Source: Isoetes taiwanensis (lineage: Eukaryota; Streptophyta; Lycopodiopsida; Isoetales; Isoetaceae). Taken from it: a DNA stretch of 64,000 bases. Shown here piece after piece: positions 1-11,590 of this stretch. Both the position numbers and the translations under genes were made by a program. Under the pieces are notes generated by a model, which saw only the letters and a list, made by a program, of their open reading frames with translations, did no database searches and was not told the origin of the DNA. Location: contig JAJEKV010000030.1 of the NCBI GenBank assembly GCA_021234155.1, forward strand, positions 8,425,890 through 8,489,889, read 5' to 3'. How positions within the stretch are numbered: position 1 is the stretch's first letter; each line of letters opens with the position of its first letter.

Positions 1-744
1 ATGCCCCTCAATTGATATAGTAGCCGCCCTGTGTTTTCATCATAGCTGGAATTCCTACACAAGGAGTAAATGAAATTAATCCTATCTTTTTGAAGCTGTC
101 CAATGTATTGGGACCTTATCTGCACGAGGTCATCCACATTGTACTGCACTTTGTGCAATCTAGGTTGCAACACTCTTGTCCCCTAATTGCCTCAGATTTT
201 CTCTCGGTTGGTGCCATACTTTCCATCCTTTCTAAATATTTGTCACTTCTAGGCCTCTTGGGCACCCCTTGGCTGCTTTTTATGAAAGACATAGCGTCTC
301 TTCCTTGTGATCAAAGGATGCTCATCGACCACCAAATCTTCCACATGGCCTTGGGTGGGCCTTGGGGTGTGTAGTTCAGTAGGGCATTCTAGAGTATCAC
401 CATTCTTGTGTGTAATATATCTAATTGGCCATCTCAACTGAGCTTGGGACTCCGGCAGCCCCCGAGCAGCACACAATGCAATCACTAGAGCTTCCACGGG
501 ACATGATTGTATCAACCGATAAGAAGCTTCACAATGCCAACTCCAAGATGTTCATCTCCCAGCCTCTCATCATTCACACTATCAAATGGATCAAGCTGGG
601 TTATTATGCCCTCTGCAAATACCGTCTGGTTGCAAGGGTGCAACAAAAGGCAACCCTTCTTCCTCTATTGGAGCCTAGGGCAATGGCCTCTGCTGGACTT
701 CCTTGGCTCCATTTTACTCATGTCACATGCTCCCTGAATGAAAA
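1..744. other. unassigned sequence, possible degraded coding fragments
   Basis: No gene or element is recognised here. Minus-strand frames between about 250 and 700 look weakly coding (an 88-residue frame at 249-515 and a patch around 560-640 reading EGIITQLDPFDSVNDERLG), but stops separate them and I cannot match them to a family. They may be remains of a transposon ORF or a host exon. Confidence 0.3.
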
Positions 745-1000
745 AGCTCACATTAAAACCATATAGCCCCAAACACCACAAATATGACCATATGAACCAT
801 ATAAAACCATACAAACATATTAAATATAACCATATTAAATCATACAACCATATTAACTAAAATCATGTAACCATATTAAACCATACAACCATACTCATTC
901 TAAACCATATGTAAACATTGTAACCATATATAACCATCGAAACTATTCAACCATTGAAACCATATTAAATATATAAGGTAACATATATAAACATATAACC
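745..1000. repeat. degenerate ACCATATTAA-type simple repeat
   Basis: About 250 bp of imperfect repetition of a 9-12-bp unit around AACCATAT (for example AAACCATATAA, ACCATATTAAA). The unit length varies, so this is an old AT-rich minisatellite or slippage tract rather than a clean array. It holds no coding frame. Confidence 0.6.
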
Positions 1001-1980
1001 TAACCTTTCATATCTTGTCATGGCCACGTGGCACCTCCTCAGAGGCTGAAAGCGTGGCCATGTCAGCAACCCGCACTGCCACGTCATGGAGGGCATAGCC
1101 CACACGTGACAGAAGTTTATTATTGCACTTTTACGAGGTTCGAGGGTGCAGCCATTCTTCCTCCCCTGTTTTCTCTGATCACTCTTCGAGCTCTGTATTT
1201 TCCTTAAGCGCCCGCTTTTCCGATCAGGCGATCGATCGAACCGAGCCATTCCAAGGCCATCTTATGACAGTAGCGTGGTCGACGGATCAGGACACTTCCA
1301 GCGCCGAAGTTCTCGCGCAGATTGAGTGTTGGCGTTCTTGCCTCGGAAGAAAGTGAGGCCCTTTTTAGTCTTTGCTTTTTTAGTTTTTACGTAAGTCCTT
1401 TCTTTGCATTTTTACTTATATTACGTTGTTAGAGGCTCTTATTAATCCACGATACAATTTCTGGCCCGACAAATCCTTATTCACGCTTTGCGAACGACTA
1501 TACCCACATGGAATCGAAACGGAAGCCTCCTCCTCATCCGGCAAATCCGGGTATGTTTTGTAATATCATACCCTTTTTAATCTCATTTTCTGTCTTTGTT
1601 CTCTGTTTTCTCATTAATCTCATTTTCTCTCCTTTGTTCTCTGTTTTCTCATTAATCTCACTAATCTCTCTGTTATCTGTTTTTCTTTTGTATTGTTTTC
1701 TGTTTTTGTTATCTTTTTCTTGCTTGTGGTTGAATTGAATACATTGTACAGGCAAAAGTGAGAATAGTGGTTAGAGTAGTAGCAAGCAACCGAGATGTCA
1801 CTCATCGAGAGGCAGGTGTTAGGAAGTAAGATATTGCAGAGCATTAACAGAAGAGATTCACTAAAGATATAGCTAAACTGTCTAAGAATGTTTCATAACA
1901 GAACATAACTAGGAATGTTTTTCTCTCAGTAAGAACTAAGAATAGGAATTGCTTCACGAAATGCATTTCTAACTCACGGC
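1001..1980 (+). other. possible 5' leader, first exon and pyrimidine-rich intron start
   Basis: An ATG at 1508 opens a short frame (MESKRKPPPHPANPG) that runs into GTATGT at 1551. A donor here would be followed by a long pyrimidine-rich tract (1552-1735) with an internal ~41-bp duplication of a TCTCATTAATCTC-containing unit. This could be the first exon of the decayed gene whose body lies at 4.68-9.8 kb on the same strand, but no connection can be shown. The stretch 1001-1500 shows no recognised promoter. Confidence 0.25.
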
Positions 1981-3090
1981 ATATCCTCCGCTGCGAGGAG
2001 ACATGCGGGAGTGGCGAGTTGAGAATACTTGACTTGCCAATGATCCCGAAATGCTGAGGCCTTCTTCTCAACTTTCATGCGAAGTCGAGAACTTCTCGAC
2101 TTCAGCGAGGGAAGAGGGAGTGTACACTCTGGGCTTGTTGGCGATTGAGGGATTCTCGACTTCATGACCGGATTACACACGGCTACCCAATGTCTTCACA
2201 TTCTTTTTAAGCTGCTGCGACCTTCTCGACTTCGTGAGTCGAGAATGTCCTCTACATCAATGGCCCTTTGTGCAGTCGCGGGCGCCTCCACCCGATGCGA
2301 GTCACTCTCCTTGAACCATGCTCGCCGAATATTGCGAAGAGGACTGGCTTCGATTTGGGTGGAGGCCTCGGCGACTAACCAGGCTTTCTCGACTTCGTGA
2401 GTCGGAAAGCCGAACGAGCTCTAGTGCACTCTAGAGCTGGCCTGAGGCGATCTTAACCACTCTCCTTCTATCTTCCTCGGACATTGCGAAGGGAAGTGGT
2501 TTTGACTATCTCTGAGGCCAACTCTTAACAACAATTCTCACATTATTGTGGTGTGATGGCCTCTACCCAATCAAAGACCGTCTCCTTCGAACCATCTTCG
2601 TCGAATCTTGCGAAGGGGATGGGCTCTGATTGGGTGGAGGCCTCTACAACTAACCACGTGGAAACCCACGAACTTCTTTGTATGCATTTCGGCCTTGAGT
2701 GGGAATGCCTTACCCAACCGGCACTCCATGTGTACCATCCGGAGTTCTCGATGGCTAAGGCATTCTCGACTTGCGAGTCGAGAATGTAGACACGAAGCCA
2801 ACAGTCGCATTCTCGACTCGCTAGTCGAGAATCCTCTAGCCAGCCAAGCATGTAGACAGGAAGCCAAGCATTCTCGACTCGCAAGTCGAGAATCCCTTGC
2901 AGCCAATTCTCCTGTCGAGAATCCCTTACAGCCAAGGCTTGCATTCTCTACAACTACTACACTTTCTATTCTCCTGGTTTTAGTCCCAAGTGCCTCTAGC
3001 ACATGCGAGCCACTCTCCTTGAACCATCTTCCTCGAATATTGCGAAGAGGAGTGGTTCGACCGAGTGAAGGCCCCTCAGACTAACTACAA
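1980..3090. repeat. palindrome-rich block: family A hairpins alternating with ~100-bp foldbacks
   Basis: Two repeat types interleave. Family A is a short hairpin with arms TTCTCGACT/AGTCGAGAA around a variable loop of about 4 nt: loops TCGTG near 2224, TGCG near 2768, CGCT near 2811 and CGCA near 2871, with a half copy near 2905 and a head-to-head GAAGTCGAGAA-C-TTCTCGACTTC at 2080-2103. The second type is a ~100-bp imperfect foldback beginning and ending with forms of GGCCTC-ACCCAATC / GATTGGGTGGAGGCC, with CTCCTTGAACCATCTTC and a CGAATATTGCGAAG centre. I see four copies, at about 2268-2390, 2430-2520, 2550-2660 and 2990-3085. The open frames here on both strands are a by-product of the palindromes. 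Confidence 0.75.
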
Positions 3091-4680
3091 GAGGATGCAT
3101 TTGAACCGCATCTCACGGGCCTTAGACCTAGCGATCTATGTACAACATTCCAAGAAAACAGTCCAAGAAAAAATACACCTAAAGCGGGCTGTTTCTTTAC
3201 CCCGATCCATTGTTTCATCGTAGAGCATCTCTCAACCCAGAGAGTAAATCATCTCGAAAGCTGAAAAATGTTGGACAAAGAAACGATGAATCCGTCGAGC
3301 TTATCGGCAGTTCCATTATTTAAACACGGGCGGCATGTTCTACAAGCGAAATAACATAGGCATCTCGAAACTCACCTCTTCACGATAAGTAATTCCTTGA
3401 GCCCTTTGTATCACGGATCCCGCAGCCTCACCTAGAGTCTTTGCTTCTTCTGTCGGTCTCATCAAGAGTGTATTCGCATCTAATACTTGTGTCACTGCGA
3501 TTCTCGCGTATCCCCGTTCCATGGCGCAGCAGTGTAGAGTTCCCGTGTCTGGCAGCTCCTCTCCGCTTCCTACCTTAGCTCCGTGCTCATCGATCAAATC
3601 AACTGCTTGCAATAGGACGCGCGGTCAGGAAAAACACACATATGCAAGGCGCTGTTAGCAGCTTACCGCGTCGCGGCGCCATTCCGGAAGTCGCTTACAG
3701 TCGATGCTCGCCTCCGAACTCAAGGTCGCCAATGCCGCAGTCAAGATAAACTACGCTCCGCTCACTAAGTCCCTTGATGTGATTAAATTTCGAAATAGTG
3801 TTTGGGCGGGCTAAAGGCGACCGTGCTGTACCCTTAGCCCGCTTTTTTTCATAAATGATTGCATGTCCTTAAATTCAAACTAAAGAACACGCCCGATCTT
3901 TTTTACATGCAGTCCTAAAACTCACAACGCGCGGAGGAAACTTAATTTCTGTGGGGGTCCGATCGGGGGAAGAGGATGAGGGGCATCTGAGACATGGCGA
4001 CTCAGATCCAAGAAGCGGAGGTAGGAGGGGATGCTAGTTCTAGCCAGGGATGCTTTTATTTATTTTTCCCATGCAATTTATATAGAATGGTTGGCGAATG
4101 TAAAAAAGAATAAAATTAATTTTAATGCCAAATATGTCAAATAATCCATCTCTTTTCATCAGCATTTGGCGAATTTGAGCTTATGTAATTCAAAAATATA
4201 GGCAAGTACATTTATAACTTATGCTCAAATTAGAAATGGGTTTGAATTCAAGGCATCAAAATGGAAGTCTTTATGGAGGAAATCTAGTATTTCTAAGTCA
4301 TCTATTCAATTCTAAAACCAAATTGATCCCATGAAATACATTACCTGCAAATGCAACAAGGAAAACTCTATTGAGTCACACAAATTTCAATGAATAACTT
4401 GTAAACAATCTTGTGATGCACGAAAGCCAGTGTTTGTATAAATCAGGATTAATACTAGATTTTTAGTTGCAAGAAGCTATAGAATTGGGGGAGAATGCAC
4501 TGCTGTCCTAGGTTCGACTACATGACAAAAGTCTTCTTGGAAGGACAACTTCGTATCAATTCAGGGCGAATATTCTAATAAAAAATGTGATATGTAACCT
4601 ACTAAACATTCGTAGGAGGTTTTTAAAAATCCCTAAAACTTCGTCTTTTGCGAATATTCGCCACTAAAAACATCACTGGT
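3091..4680. other. non-coding interval, one weak ORF and one inverted repeat
   Basis: A 90-residue minus-strand frame (3340-3612, from MQAVDLIDEHGAKVGSGEE) has no stop but matches nothing I recognise and has no clear splice context. At about 3807-3846 the arms GCGGGCTAAAGG / CCCTTAGCCCGC form an imperfect stem followed by a T run. The rest (3850-4680) is AT-rich and shows nothing identifiable. Confidence 0.35.
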
Positions 4681-5920
4681 TCTAGCGGCACCAAGAAGAA
4701 GAAGACAAACACCCCAGGTGAGCTCTGAGGTTTATCTTTTGTCGGAATACCTTAACTGATCCATCCTTTTTTCTTGCAGCATTCACCGCGGACTCACTAG
4801 TGATCACTGGCCGAACTCCGTTCTTCGTCATCGAGGGACTGGAGACAGAGCTTCTTGACACACCAGCAGATTCTTGGTGGTATGTCGAGGTATCAACAAG
4901 TGGGAAGGAGAAAGATCTGTTTCTCCACCAAAGAGACAAGAAGAGCTCCGGAGACAAGTACAAGAAAATCGGTGTTGTGCTCTCCGTCTCAGCGCCAGAT
5001 TCGAAGCATTTAACACTACATGTCGAGGACTGCCAGAAGAGTAAGTTCTATCACACCAAAAAATTATCAGTTTCAAATTATTCTCACTCTTCCATGAGCA
5101 AGGCGAAGGGCACCGAAAAAAGGCAGGCGCCTTTAAATTGTCAGAACCTTGGGTGGAAAGATCTGGAAGGGATGAAGGAGGCCGGAACCCTAACATCCAG
5201 GGAGCTTGGAATGGAGATTTCCAGAGTCAGGGAAAAACTGTTCAATACGGGGAGCTTCACTTCTACTGTTCTGAAGACTCTACAACACTCTGCAGTGGGG
5301 AATGAAGTTGTGGTTCATACAGAAAAAAGTCCGCCAAAGACCAAAGATGGAGAAGATGACACCACACGGGAGGAATCAGATGACGAAGGAGACGAAGATA
5401 TGGTCGAGTCCCCAATAATGGATCCAGATGATCAGATCAGGATTTCACAGAGAGGGGCACAGAAAATGGAGCGGCTGGCTCAGTATTATCCGTTGGGAAT
5501 ATCACACAAGCTGCTGCTGGACATTAGGCGGCTGAAGGTTTGCACGGGAGATGCCGTCTTGTTCAACCACAGGGAATTTAATCCAAAGACACATCTTTGG
5601 AGATTCAAACGATGGTGCGACATCCCATTGCAGATCCAATGCCCTGCGGATGTCATATCTTTTAGCGATCGACCGGTCGGTTGTTCATTTGGAAGTCCGA
5701 GGAAGACACGAAGGGAAAAGACGTCCGGTTCGGGTAGTGGGCGGTCAAAGATTCCGGTGAGGGGCGCAAGTATTGCAGGCGGAGAAGGAGGTGCCGCAAA
5801 GGATCAAGGATAGATATGCCAAGCGAGAGTGCGAGTTTTTTCAGCGGAGACGCCAAAGAACCGGGCGGCCAAGCATTAGCCAACGCTGAATACAATAGCG
5901 GCCGAGTGCGGCCACGTAAG
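4681..5920 (+). CDS. unrecognised gene, two 5' exons (partial, probably decayed)
   Basis: Frame SSGTKKKKTNTP ends at 4717 before GTGAGC. The acceptor TTGCAG ends at 4779 and the next exon continues in phase from 4780 (AFTADSLVITGRTPFFVIEG) without a stop to 5813. The long exon encodes a polar protein with an acidic stretch (EDDTTREESDDEGDEDM, about 200 residues in) and a C-terminal part rich in Arg, Lys, Gly and Ser. No catalytic motif is visible. The original frame may shift near 5700, because another frame stays open to a plausible donor GTAAAT at 5921. I cannot name a family. Possible roles include an accessory ORF of a transposon or a captured host gene. The next piece on this strand starts at 6178. 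Confidence 0.5.
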
Positions 5921-6177
5921 GTAAATAACTCGATTCTTTCCATTTTCGAAGCGAAGTCGAAAGCCCTACCATCCTAACATTTCCGTTATCAGGGGTTTCG
6001 ACTCACGAAATCGAGAAAGCCAGGGAACACGTGAAAATCAAAGGATGCAGAGCTTTTCGACTTGCGAAGTCGAGAAAACCTAGAGAAGTAAAAAGAAAAT
6101 TAGACATTCAAGGGACTTTCGTTCGGCGAGTCGAGAAACCCCGGGCTACTATTTCTTGTTTATTTTGGTGTTTGTAG
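5921..6177 (+). other. putative intron carrying degenerate family A hairpins
   Basis: Bounded by GTAAAT and TTTGTAG. It contains several family A variants: TTTCGACTTGCGAAGTCGAG near 6055, TTTCGACTCACGAAATCGAG near 5998, and half copies near 5945 and 6128. Placement in an intron is inferred from the flanking open frames. The hairpins themselves are read directly. Confidence 0.5.
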
Positions 6178-7818
6178 ATACTATCATGCTCGACATTGGT
6201 ACATTGATCGAATGCAGCCCTTATCCCCGACGGATCATACACGCTAGGCAACGATGGAAAGCATTGGGTTGTCCTCGGCGTCCTAAAGGAACAGGGCTCC
6301 TAGCGGATAAGTGGAAGACCTTTGAGAAACTATGGAGATATGTTACTGGCGGAGGGCCGGGAAGATGATGAGGGAGAGGATGAAGAGGAGAAGAAGAAGA
6401 GAACACCAAGGAAAGGCGGGGAGTCTCTCTCGGACCAATATGACCTCATTCTAGCAATCGAGGCGGTGCGGGGAGAAATGGATTGAGATATGGGCTCAAT
6501 GGACAAGAGGCAAAAGTGAAGGACAGCAATGGAGAATTTCCATCCGGGGCGGACCCCAAGTTGTTTGACAAGCGGTTCATGAAGAGGATCTGGGGCCTCA
6601 CGGACAAAAAACGCTTGACTGCAAAGGCGTAATCTTGGATGGAACAATCCTCGCTAAGGAAGACTAGGAGTTCTAAAATGCGGGGCCTTAAAGGATTATG
6701 CCACGGTCCTAAAGCGGCGGTGTGCGTTAGAAGAAGGCATCCGCGAAGTTACGCAGCGTTGCATCTAATGAATACCATGACTTTGATTATTACAAGGAAA
6801 AGGCTGCCCTTGATGAGGAAGACATGAAGGAATTGAACCGTCTATGTCAACCCTACATCAACACCAAGTGAAGCGTAACGTCAAAACCCTTCCTTTCCCG
6901 AACGCGTGCTATGGCAATTCAAGAGAAAGCTTGGATTGGGGGTGGTCCCATTTAAGGCCGGCGATAGCTATAGCTCCCCCATTTACGGTAACTTTGGGAC
7001 ACAAGGGATTTGGTGGTGCGAGGCCTTTTGGACCGTGGCACTATTTGTCATCAATATGATCGAAGACCCCACCCTTTTTATGACAAAAGCGACATAGAGC
7101 GCATTGGTACAAGGCGTGGTGCGGACATGACCGACCTGGATACTTTCGGTTTCCTTGTCTTTTGCATGGGCAATCGGACAAAGCTGCTTTGTCTCCCAAT
7201 GGGCAAACTGATATTAACTTCACCAACAAGATCATGTACTCCATATCTGAACTTGATCATGAGTGTAGACTTGGCTTGCGAAGGCACCAAGCTTTGCCAA
7301 CATAGTTTTGGTTTTGATTTCAAGATCGGTTTGTAGACCTGGATAAGTGGTGGTCTAGCGAGCATCATTATCTCGGCGGGTTCATGATCTCTCGGGGGGC
7401 GGATGGAACCACGGAAGGGGGCAGATTTATGGAGGATGTTCCATCGATGGACAAGGTCAGCAAAGATGGTGCGGATGGGTCCTATACATAGAATTCCTAT
7501 CCGGCCAAGAGTTATCAAGTACTTCATAACCAGCTTGGTCGAGAAAGATCAAATTGTATGCGAGTGGTACATGAATGGCCTGTTCTCTCAGGGGGCTATG
7601 CTGTTTGGAATGAAACCTATATCCGTGGTTGGAAATAAGGACATGGTTGAAACCATTCGGTCATACCTGGATCTGCTTCATGAGCATTTCAAGGGGAGGA
7701 AGACAAATGGAAGCAGTAAAGACGATGAGGACGAGGGAGACCAAGCGGACGTAGACGTGAATGTCGAAGGTTTAGACAAGGATGCTGCCGAACACATTCT
7801 TGAGAATCTGAGATTGAG
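6178..7818 (+). pseudogene. central exon of the same unrecognised gene, frameshifted
   Basis: Coding-like segments appear in all three frames, separated by stops: MLDIGTLIECSPYPRR from 6186, a patch around 7210-7480 reading NKIMYSISELDHECRLG and then FVDLDKWWSSEHHYLGGFMI, and a clean frame 7403-7818 ending in an acidic, Asp/Glu-rich tail. Frame changes near 6480, 6830, 7060 and 7560 break the reading, so it cannot encode one protein now. The tail is followed by GTGAGT at 7819. I recognise no domain. The context (hairpin-bearing introns, phosphatase fragment downstream) suggests one composite transcription unit. Confidence 0.4.
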
Positions 7819-7956
7819 GTGAGTTTACTTTGCTCTATCGGTGTTTCTCGACTCGCGAGTCGAGAAAACTCGTTTCCTTTCAATACCTTTTCTTTTCATT
7901 CTCGACTCGCGAGTCGAGAAAACTCGTTTCCTTTCTGACAGATGTCATCATTTCAG
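7819..7956 (+). repeat. intron with two tandem perfect family A palindromes
   Basis: The interval starts GTGAGT and ends TTTCAG (or GACAG at 7941). It contains two copies of a ~55-bp unit, each a perfect palindrome (7844-7867 and 7899-7920, core TCTCGACTCGCGAGTCGAGA) followed by AAACTCGTTTCCTTTC. The perfect symmetry contrasts with the mutated copies at 2-3 kb and near 6 kb, suggesting recent origin or homogenisation. Confidence 0.7.
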
Positions 7957-8099
7957 GGAGTTCCATGTCAACGACTCCGGATCATTGTCATTGGATACCG
8001 GCGGTTCACGTCGCGAGGAGGAGAATGCACTCCTCAAAGACAATCCAGAGCAAGACACTGCTCACAGCCAGAAAGGACCCGAAAAGATAATGATCCCGC

Positions 8100-8812
8100 A
8101 TTTGGATCCCGATGAACCCGGAAATATGGTGGTGAGCCAAACTCCAAGCGGGATCCGGCTGGTCCCGCCAAGCTTGTAATATTTGGCGTCAATGGAGTAT
8201 TAGCTGCAAAGTATACCACGATAAAGACGCCCCCGAGATTAACACCTCATGAGATCCCACCGAGCGGAGCATAAAATAGTGTATCCGAGGCCTAGAGCTA
8301 AGGAAATTGTTGAATGGTGCACGGGCGGGGATTCAAAGTGGGCATATGGTCTTGTATGGCAAAGAAAAATATTGTCAATGTTCTTGGTGTTCTCGGCATT
8401 TTCATTTTTGAAGTTCAAGTTCGTTTGGGGAAGCGAAAAGGGTCGAGCATGTGTCGGACCTCGATCCAGCCATCACAAAGGGGAAGCCTATAATGGTGAA
8501 AAAGGTTGGACATGGTTTATGAGCAATTCGGGACTATGGCAAACACAACATGCTGATCATAGACGACTCCGCCTACAAGTGCTATCATAACGGCGCAAAA
8601 ATACAATCATTGCTAAGCCATATCGACCTGAAGAATATGAGGCGGATAGGTGGTTGTCCTTGAACGCGGTCCCTGTCTTGGCGGAATCCCTCTTTGCCAT
8701 TCTTGTCGCCCGATGTGATTAGGAACTATCCGAGCCTCACGGAACCCGATCCAGAGAGCAAGGCGATCATGAAAGCTATGGACGACAAATATTTTGGTGA
8801 ACAAGAAGAGTG
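8100..8812 (+). pseudogene. NIF/FCP1-like HAD phosphatase domain, disrupted
   Basis: Pieces in three frames follow the order of an FCP1-like (NLI-interacting factor) HAD phosphatase. KLVIFGVNGVLAAKYT (8170) corresponds to motif I, with Gly where the family has the nucleophilic Asp. KIVYPRPRAKEIVEWC (8273) is followed after a shift by FKVGIWSCMAKKNIVNVLG. Then come KFKFVWG (8410), DLDPAITKGKPIMVKK (8459) and, after another shift, YGKHNMLIIDDSAYKCYHNG (8538), matching the DDSPYK motif. KPYRPEEYEADRWLSLNAVP follows at 8617, and the last frame ends GEQEE-stop near 8811. The lost Asp and at least three frameshifts make it non-functional. The family call rests on several independent motifs in order. 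Confidence 0.7.
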
Positions 8813-9233
8813 ACCTCTGCTTTCGGATAGTCAAATTGTGTGAATATTGTAAAAAAAGCGTGAACACATGTATTGAACATTTTGTAATGAATATACTTGT
8901 ATATTGAGTTTTGATGCCTTTTCGACTCACGAGTCGAGAAAGGCATGCTTGTCTGTTGATGAGACCATTTGTATGTTTGATTGTGTGACTGGATGCAGCC
9001 ACAATCTATTATGATAATGCTTCTACGTTGCGTTTCCTGGGCCTTTCTCGACTCGCGTACTTTCACTTTTATGGGCCTTTTCGACTCGCATGAGTCGAGA
9101 AAGACACTACTTCCCACGTCATTGGATGCAGTTGTATGGAATGAATGTTCTCCATTGTAATTTGATTTCAACATTCTTTTCTTCGTTTTGACTAATGGCA
9201 CCGTAATTGTTAATCATACTCTCCTTGCTCCAG
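8813..9233 (+). repeat. intron or spacer with three family A hairpins
   Basis: Family A appears at 8917-8943 (loop CACG), as a half copy at 9041-9057 (CCTTTCTCGACTCGCG) and as a full copy at 9076-9103 (loop CGCATG). A pyrimidine-rich tract and CTCCAG precede an open frame at 9234. No coding potential is visible. Confidence 0.6.
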
Positions 9234-9800
9234 GTGGTTCAGGCACAGATCCGACACCGGCATGCATCCCTTTCGGGCATCACGCGAGACCCGCTCGAGG
9301 CGGCATGCAGATCCCGCTCAAGGCGGAAGAAATACCGTTAAACGGCACGGATCCGGTCCACGCTACACTCTTGCCCGGCCTTTGGGATAAGGTTGCTCAT
9401 GAATTCGAGAGGTTGCTCGCTACACCACAGGGATAAAAGAACGGCGAAGAACAAAGAGAAAGTCCAGGAAGCTCAAAGCATCTTGCAAGCATTGCATAAC
9501 ATCCACGGAGGTTGGGGAAGGAGCATATTCGATGGAAGGCTGCGGGAGGCGAGTGGAGCAGTCGGGTGGACAGGTCTGCCGGTAGCTCCAGAGGCACCTC
9601 CACGTGAGGCATTCCACACTCTTCAGGTTGCTCCCAAGGCTTACAGTCGGCGTGAAGAAGCGCCGCAAGTTAATCCCCTAAGGTGGACCACCTACCACGA
9701 TGATGTAACTGTAGTGACAGCAAGACCGCCATACATTGTACCTATTCAATTTATTAATAAAAATTCTCTTTCAACTAGATCTTTGGATGCAGAGTTTTAG
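9234..9800 (+). CDS. possible 3' exon of the composite gene, unrecognised
   Basis: Coding-like frames follow the CAG at 9231-9233. One (VVQAQIRHRHASLSGITRD) breaks at 9330. Another runs 9393-9800 with KRTAKNKEKVQEAQSILQAL and a basic/proline-rich continuation. AATAAA-type signals lie near 9750. No domain is recognised. It is listed as a probable end of the transcription unit because strand and splice context fit. Confidence 0.3.
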
Positions 9801-10294
9801 ACAAAAATTCGAATTAAGGATAGTTTTCGGGTCGGGGTGCTCCTTTTTATGTAAATTAACAGGGTTCCGAAAAAAAATGGGAATGGAATGAGTCCCACTT
9901 TAATTAAATACGACTTTATTTCAACATGACATGGAATGGACACCTATAACAATCTGCATTATGGATGGTGATGTGGAAAGAATAAGAACTCATTTCAAAA
10001 TATGTATACCTACTATTTCAACATGAGATGGAGTGGACACCTATTATTAAAATAAAATACAAGAAATTTATTGCGGCAGCCGTGGCCGCGAACATTTCTC
10101 TTTGCCAACTCGCCTGAGAGTTGAGCCTATGATTATGCCGAGTGTACTTATCTTCCAACTCTAATTTCAATATTTCGCAATAGAATGCCAATTGATAATA
10201 GCGAGCCAGTGGTGGATATTGCTATTAGAATACAGATTCTTTTTTTTTTCTTGACGATGAACGTGTTTCCAAAGATTACTAAGTCCAATAAATT

Positions 10295-10331
10295 GCACGT
10301 GGATGCTAAAAATCTATTCTATTCTATTCTT
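10295..10331 (+). mobile_element. minimal LINE 3'-tail insertion in copy 1
   Basis: Compared with the empty site in copy 2 (around 63385-63400), copy 1 has about 28 extra bp: GATGCTAAAAATCTATTC followed by more TATTC units. This is the extreme 3' end of the LINE family seen at 43.2 kb and 51.6 kb (GACGTTAAAAAATCTATTCT). A few bases of the target are replaced at the junction. Confidence 0.55.
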
Positions 10332-11487
10332 TGTCATTCAATATATAAATGATTCATAACATAACAAAATCCACTAGAATTATCAACTACAAATTTAGCA
10401 TCAACAATAACTCAAGATGCTTCACCATCATTAGAATGATATTTTTGCGAATAACATAAGTTTCGAAATAAATTTAAGATGAGTTCTAATACAACTCTGC
10501 TTGATACAAAGGCCAATGAATTGCCAAAGGCGCTAATCCACCATCCATAAAAGTCCTCCAAGTTTAACTCAATAATGTACTCTTCTTTTATGTCTGCCAT
10601 CCCTGTAGACATCAAACACATATAGACATGATGGAGGTTAGAGCAAAGCATGACTACAAATCAAATGTTATCTATTAATTATATCACAAAAAGTTCAAAG
10701 CCTCTCTTCACTCACAAACAATTTGATGGGTCTTAAGTTGTGACCCCTAAGAACGATTCTATTAGTAAGGTCCATTATTACTCTATAATCTAGCATGGAA
10801 AACAATGATGATGTGTGGATGAGATTATGACAATGGGTTTTAATCAATATAGAGGGACATAGAGGGTCCCTTGATTATGACAATGGATTTTAATGTACAT
10901 AGAGGGCCGCCACTAGTCCAACTTTGGAGATAAAAAAAATGCAAGTAAATTGCCAGTAACTAAACAAAAGGGCGTTAACAAGTTGTGGTATTATTTAGAT
11001 AAGTATATTGCAAAAAAGTGCATAGGAGTATGGATTTTTCAATAAATCTCTAATCAATAGATGTGCAGCAATGGCTTTAAGGTGTGATATATCGTGAAAA
11101 TGCTATGTTTCACCAATTTTATATTCTTAATTCGATGGTTTAGTACGATGCGTCAGATTAAAGGATTTATAAATCATCAAAATTTGATAATATTGCATCC
11201 TAATCATATTAAATTCGCCAAATTAATGGACGTTCTATAGCAGGGGATCTTAATTATTAGTAAGACATCTTAATTCTACTAAATTCGTTTCTATAAGAAA
11301 AAATTTAGGAAAATAGAAAACAATTGCCACTTTTTGTATGGTTCAAAGGTAGACAGGATGATAAAGTCATCACTGATAGATGAGTTTTATGAGGTGATAA
11401 AAGGTCAAAGTTTCTTAATGCAATGAAATGCCTAGGGGGTGTCATGGTATCAACATTATTTGTTGTGTGTGCACACATGTTAAAGCA

Positions 11488-11590
11488 AAAGAATGGAATA
11501 GAATAGAATAAAGTTTTTATCGTCCACGGAGACCAATTTGCCTATGGGACCCAAAAAGGAGGCGTAGCAAATGTTTTACTATCTATTGAT
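11488..11590 (-). mobile_element. LINE 3'-UTR fragment shared by both CACTA copies
   Basis: On the minus strand it reads GTCCCATAGGCAAATTGGTC, CCGTGGACGATAAAAAC and then TATTC repeats, the same 3' end as the larger LINE at 51.6 kb. The counterpart in copy 2 is at about 62185-62275. Its presence in both copies shows it predates the duplication of this block. Confidence 0.65.

Noticed and set aside
2543-3084. Overlapping 130-160-residue ORFs on both strands
   Set aside because: They are created by the palindromic repeats (peptides such as SRLASREC recur in all frames) and have no independent coding evidence.
3805-3850. Rho-independent-terminator-like stem with T run
   Set aside because: The window is eukaryotic; the stem is imperfect and probably a repeat fragment.
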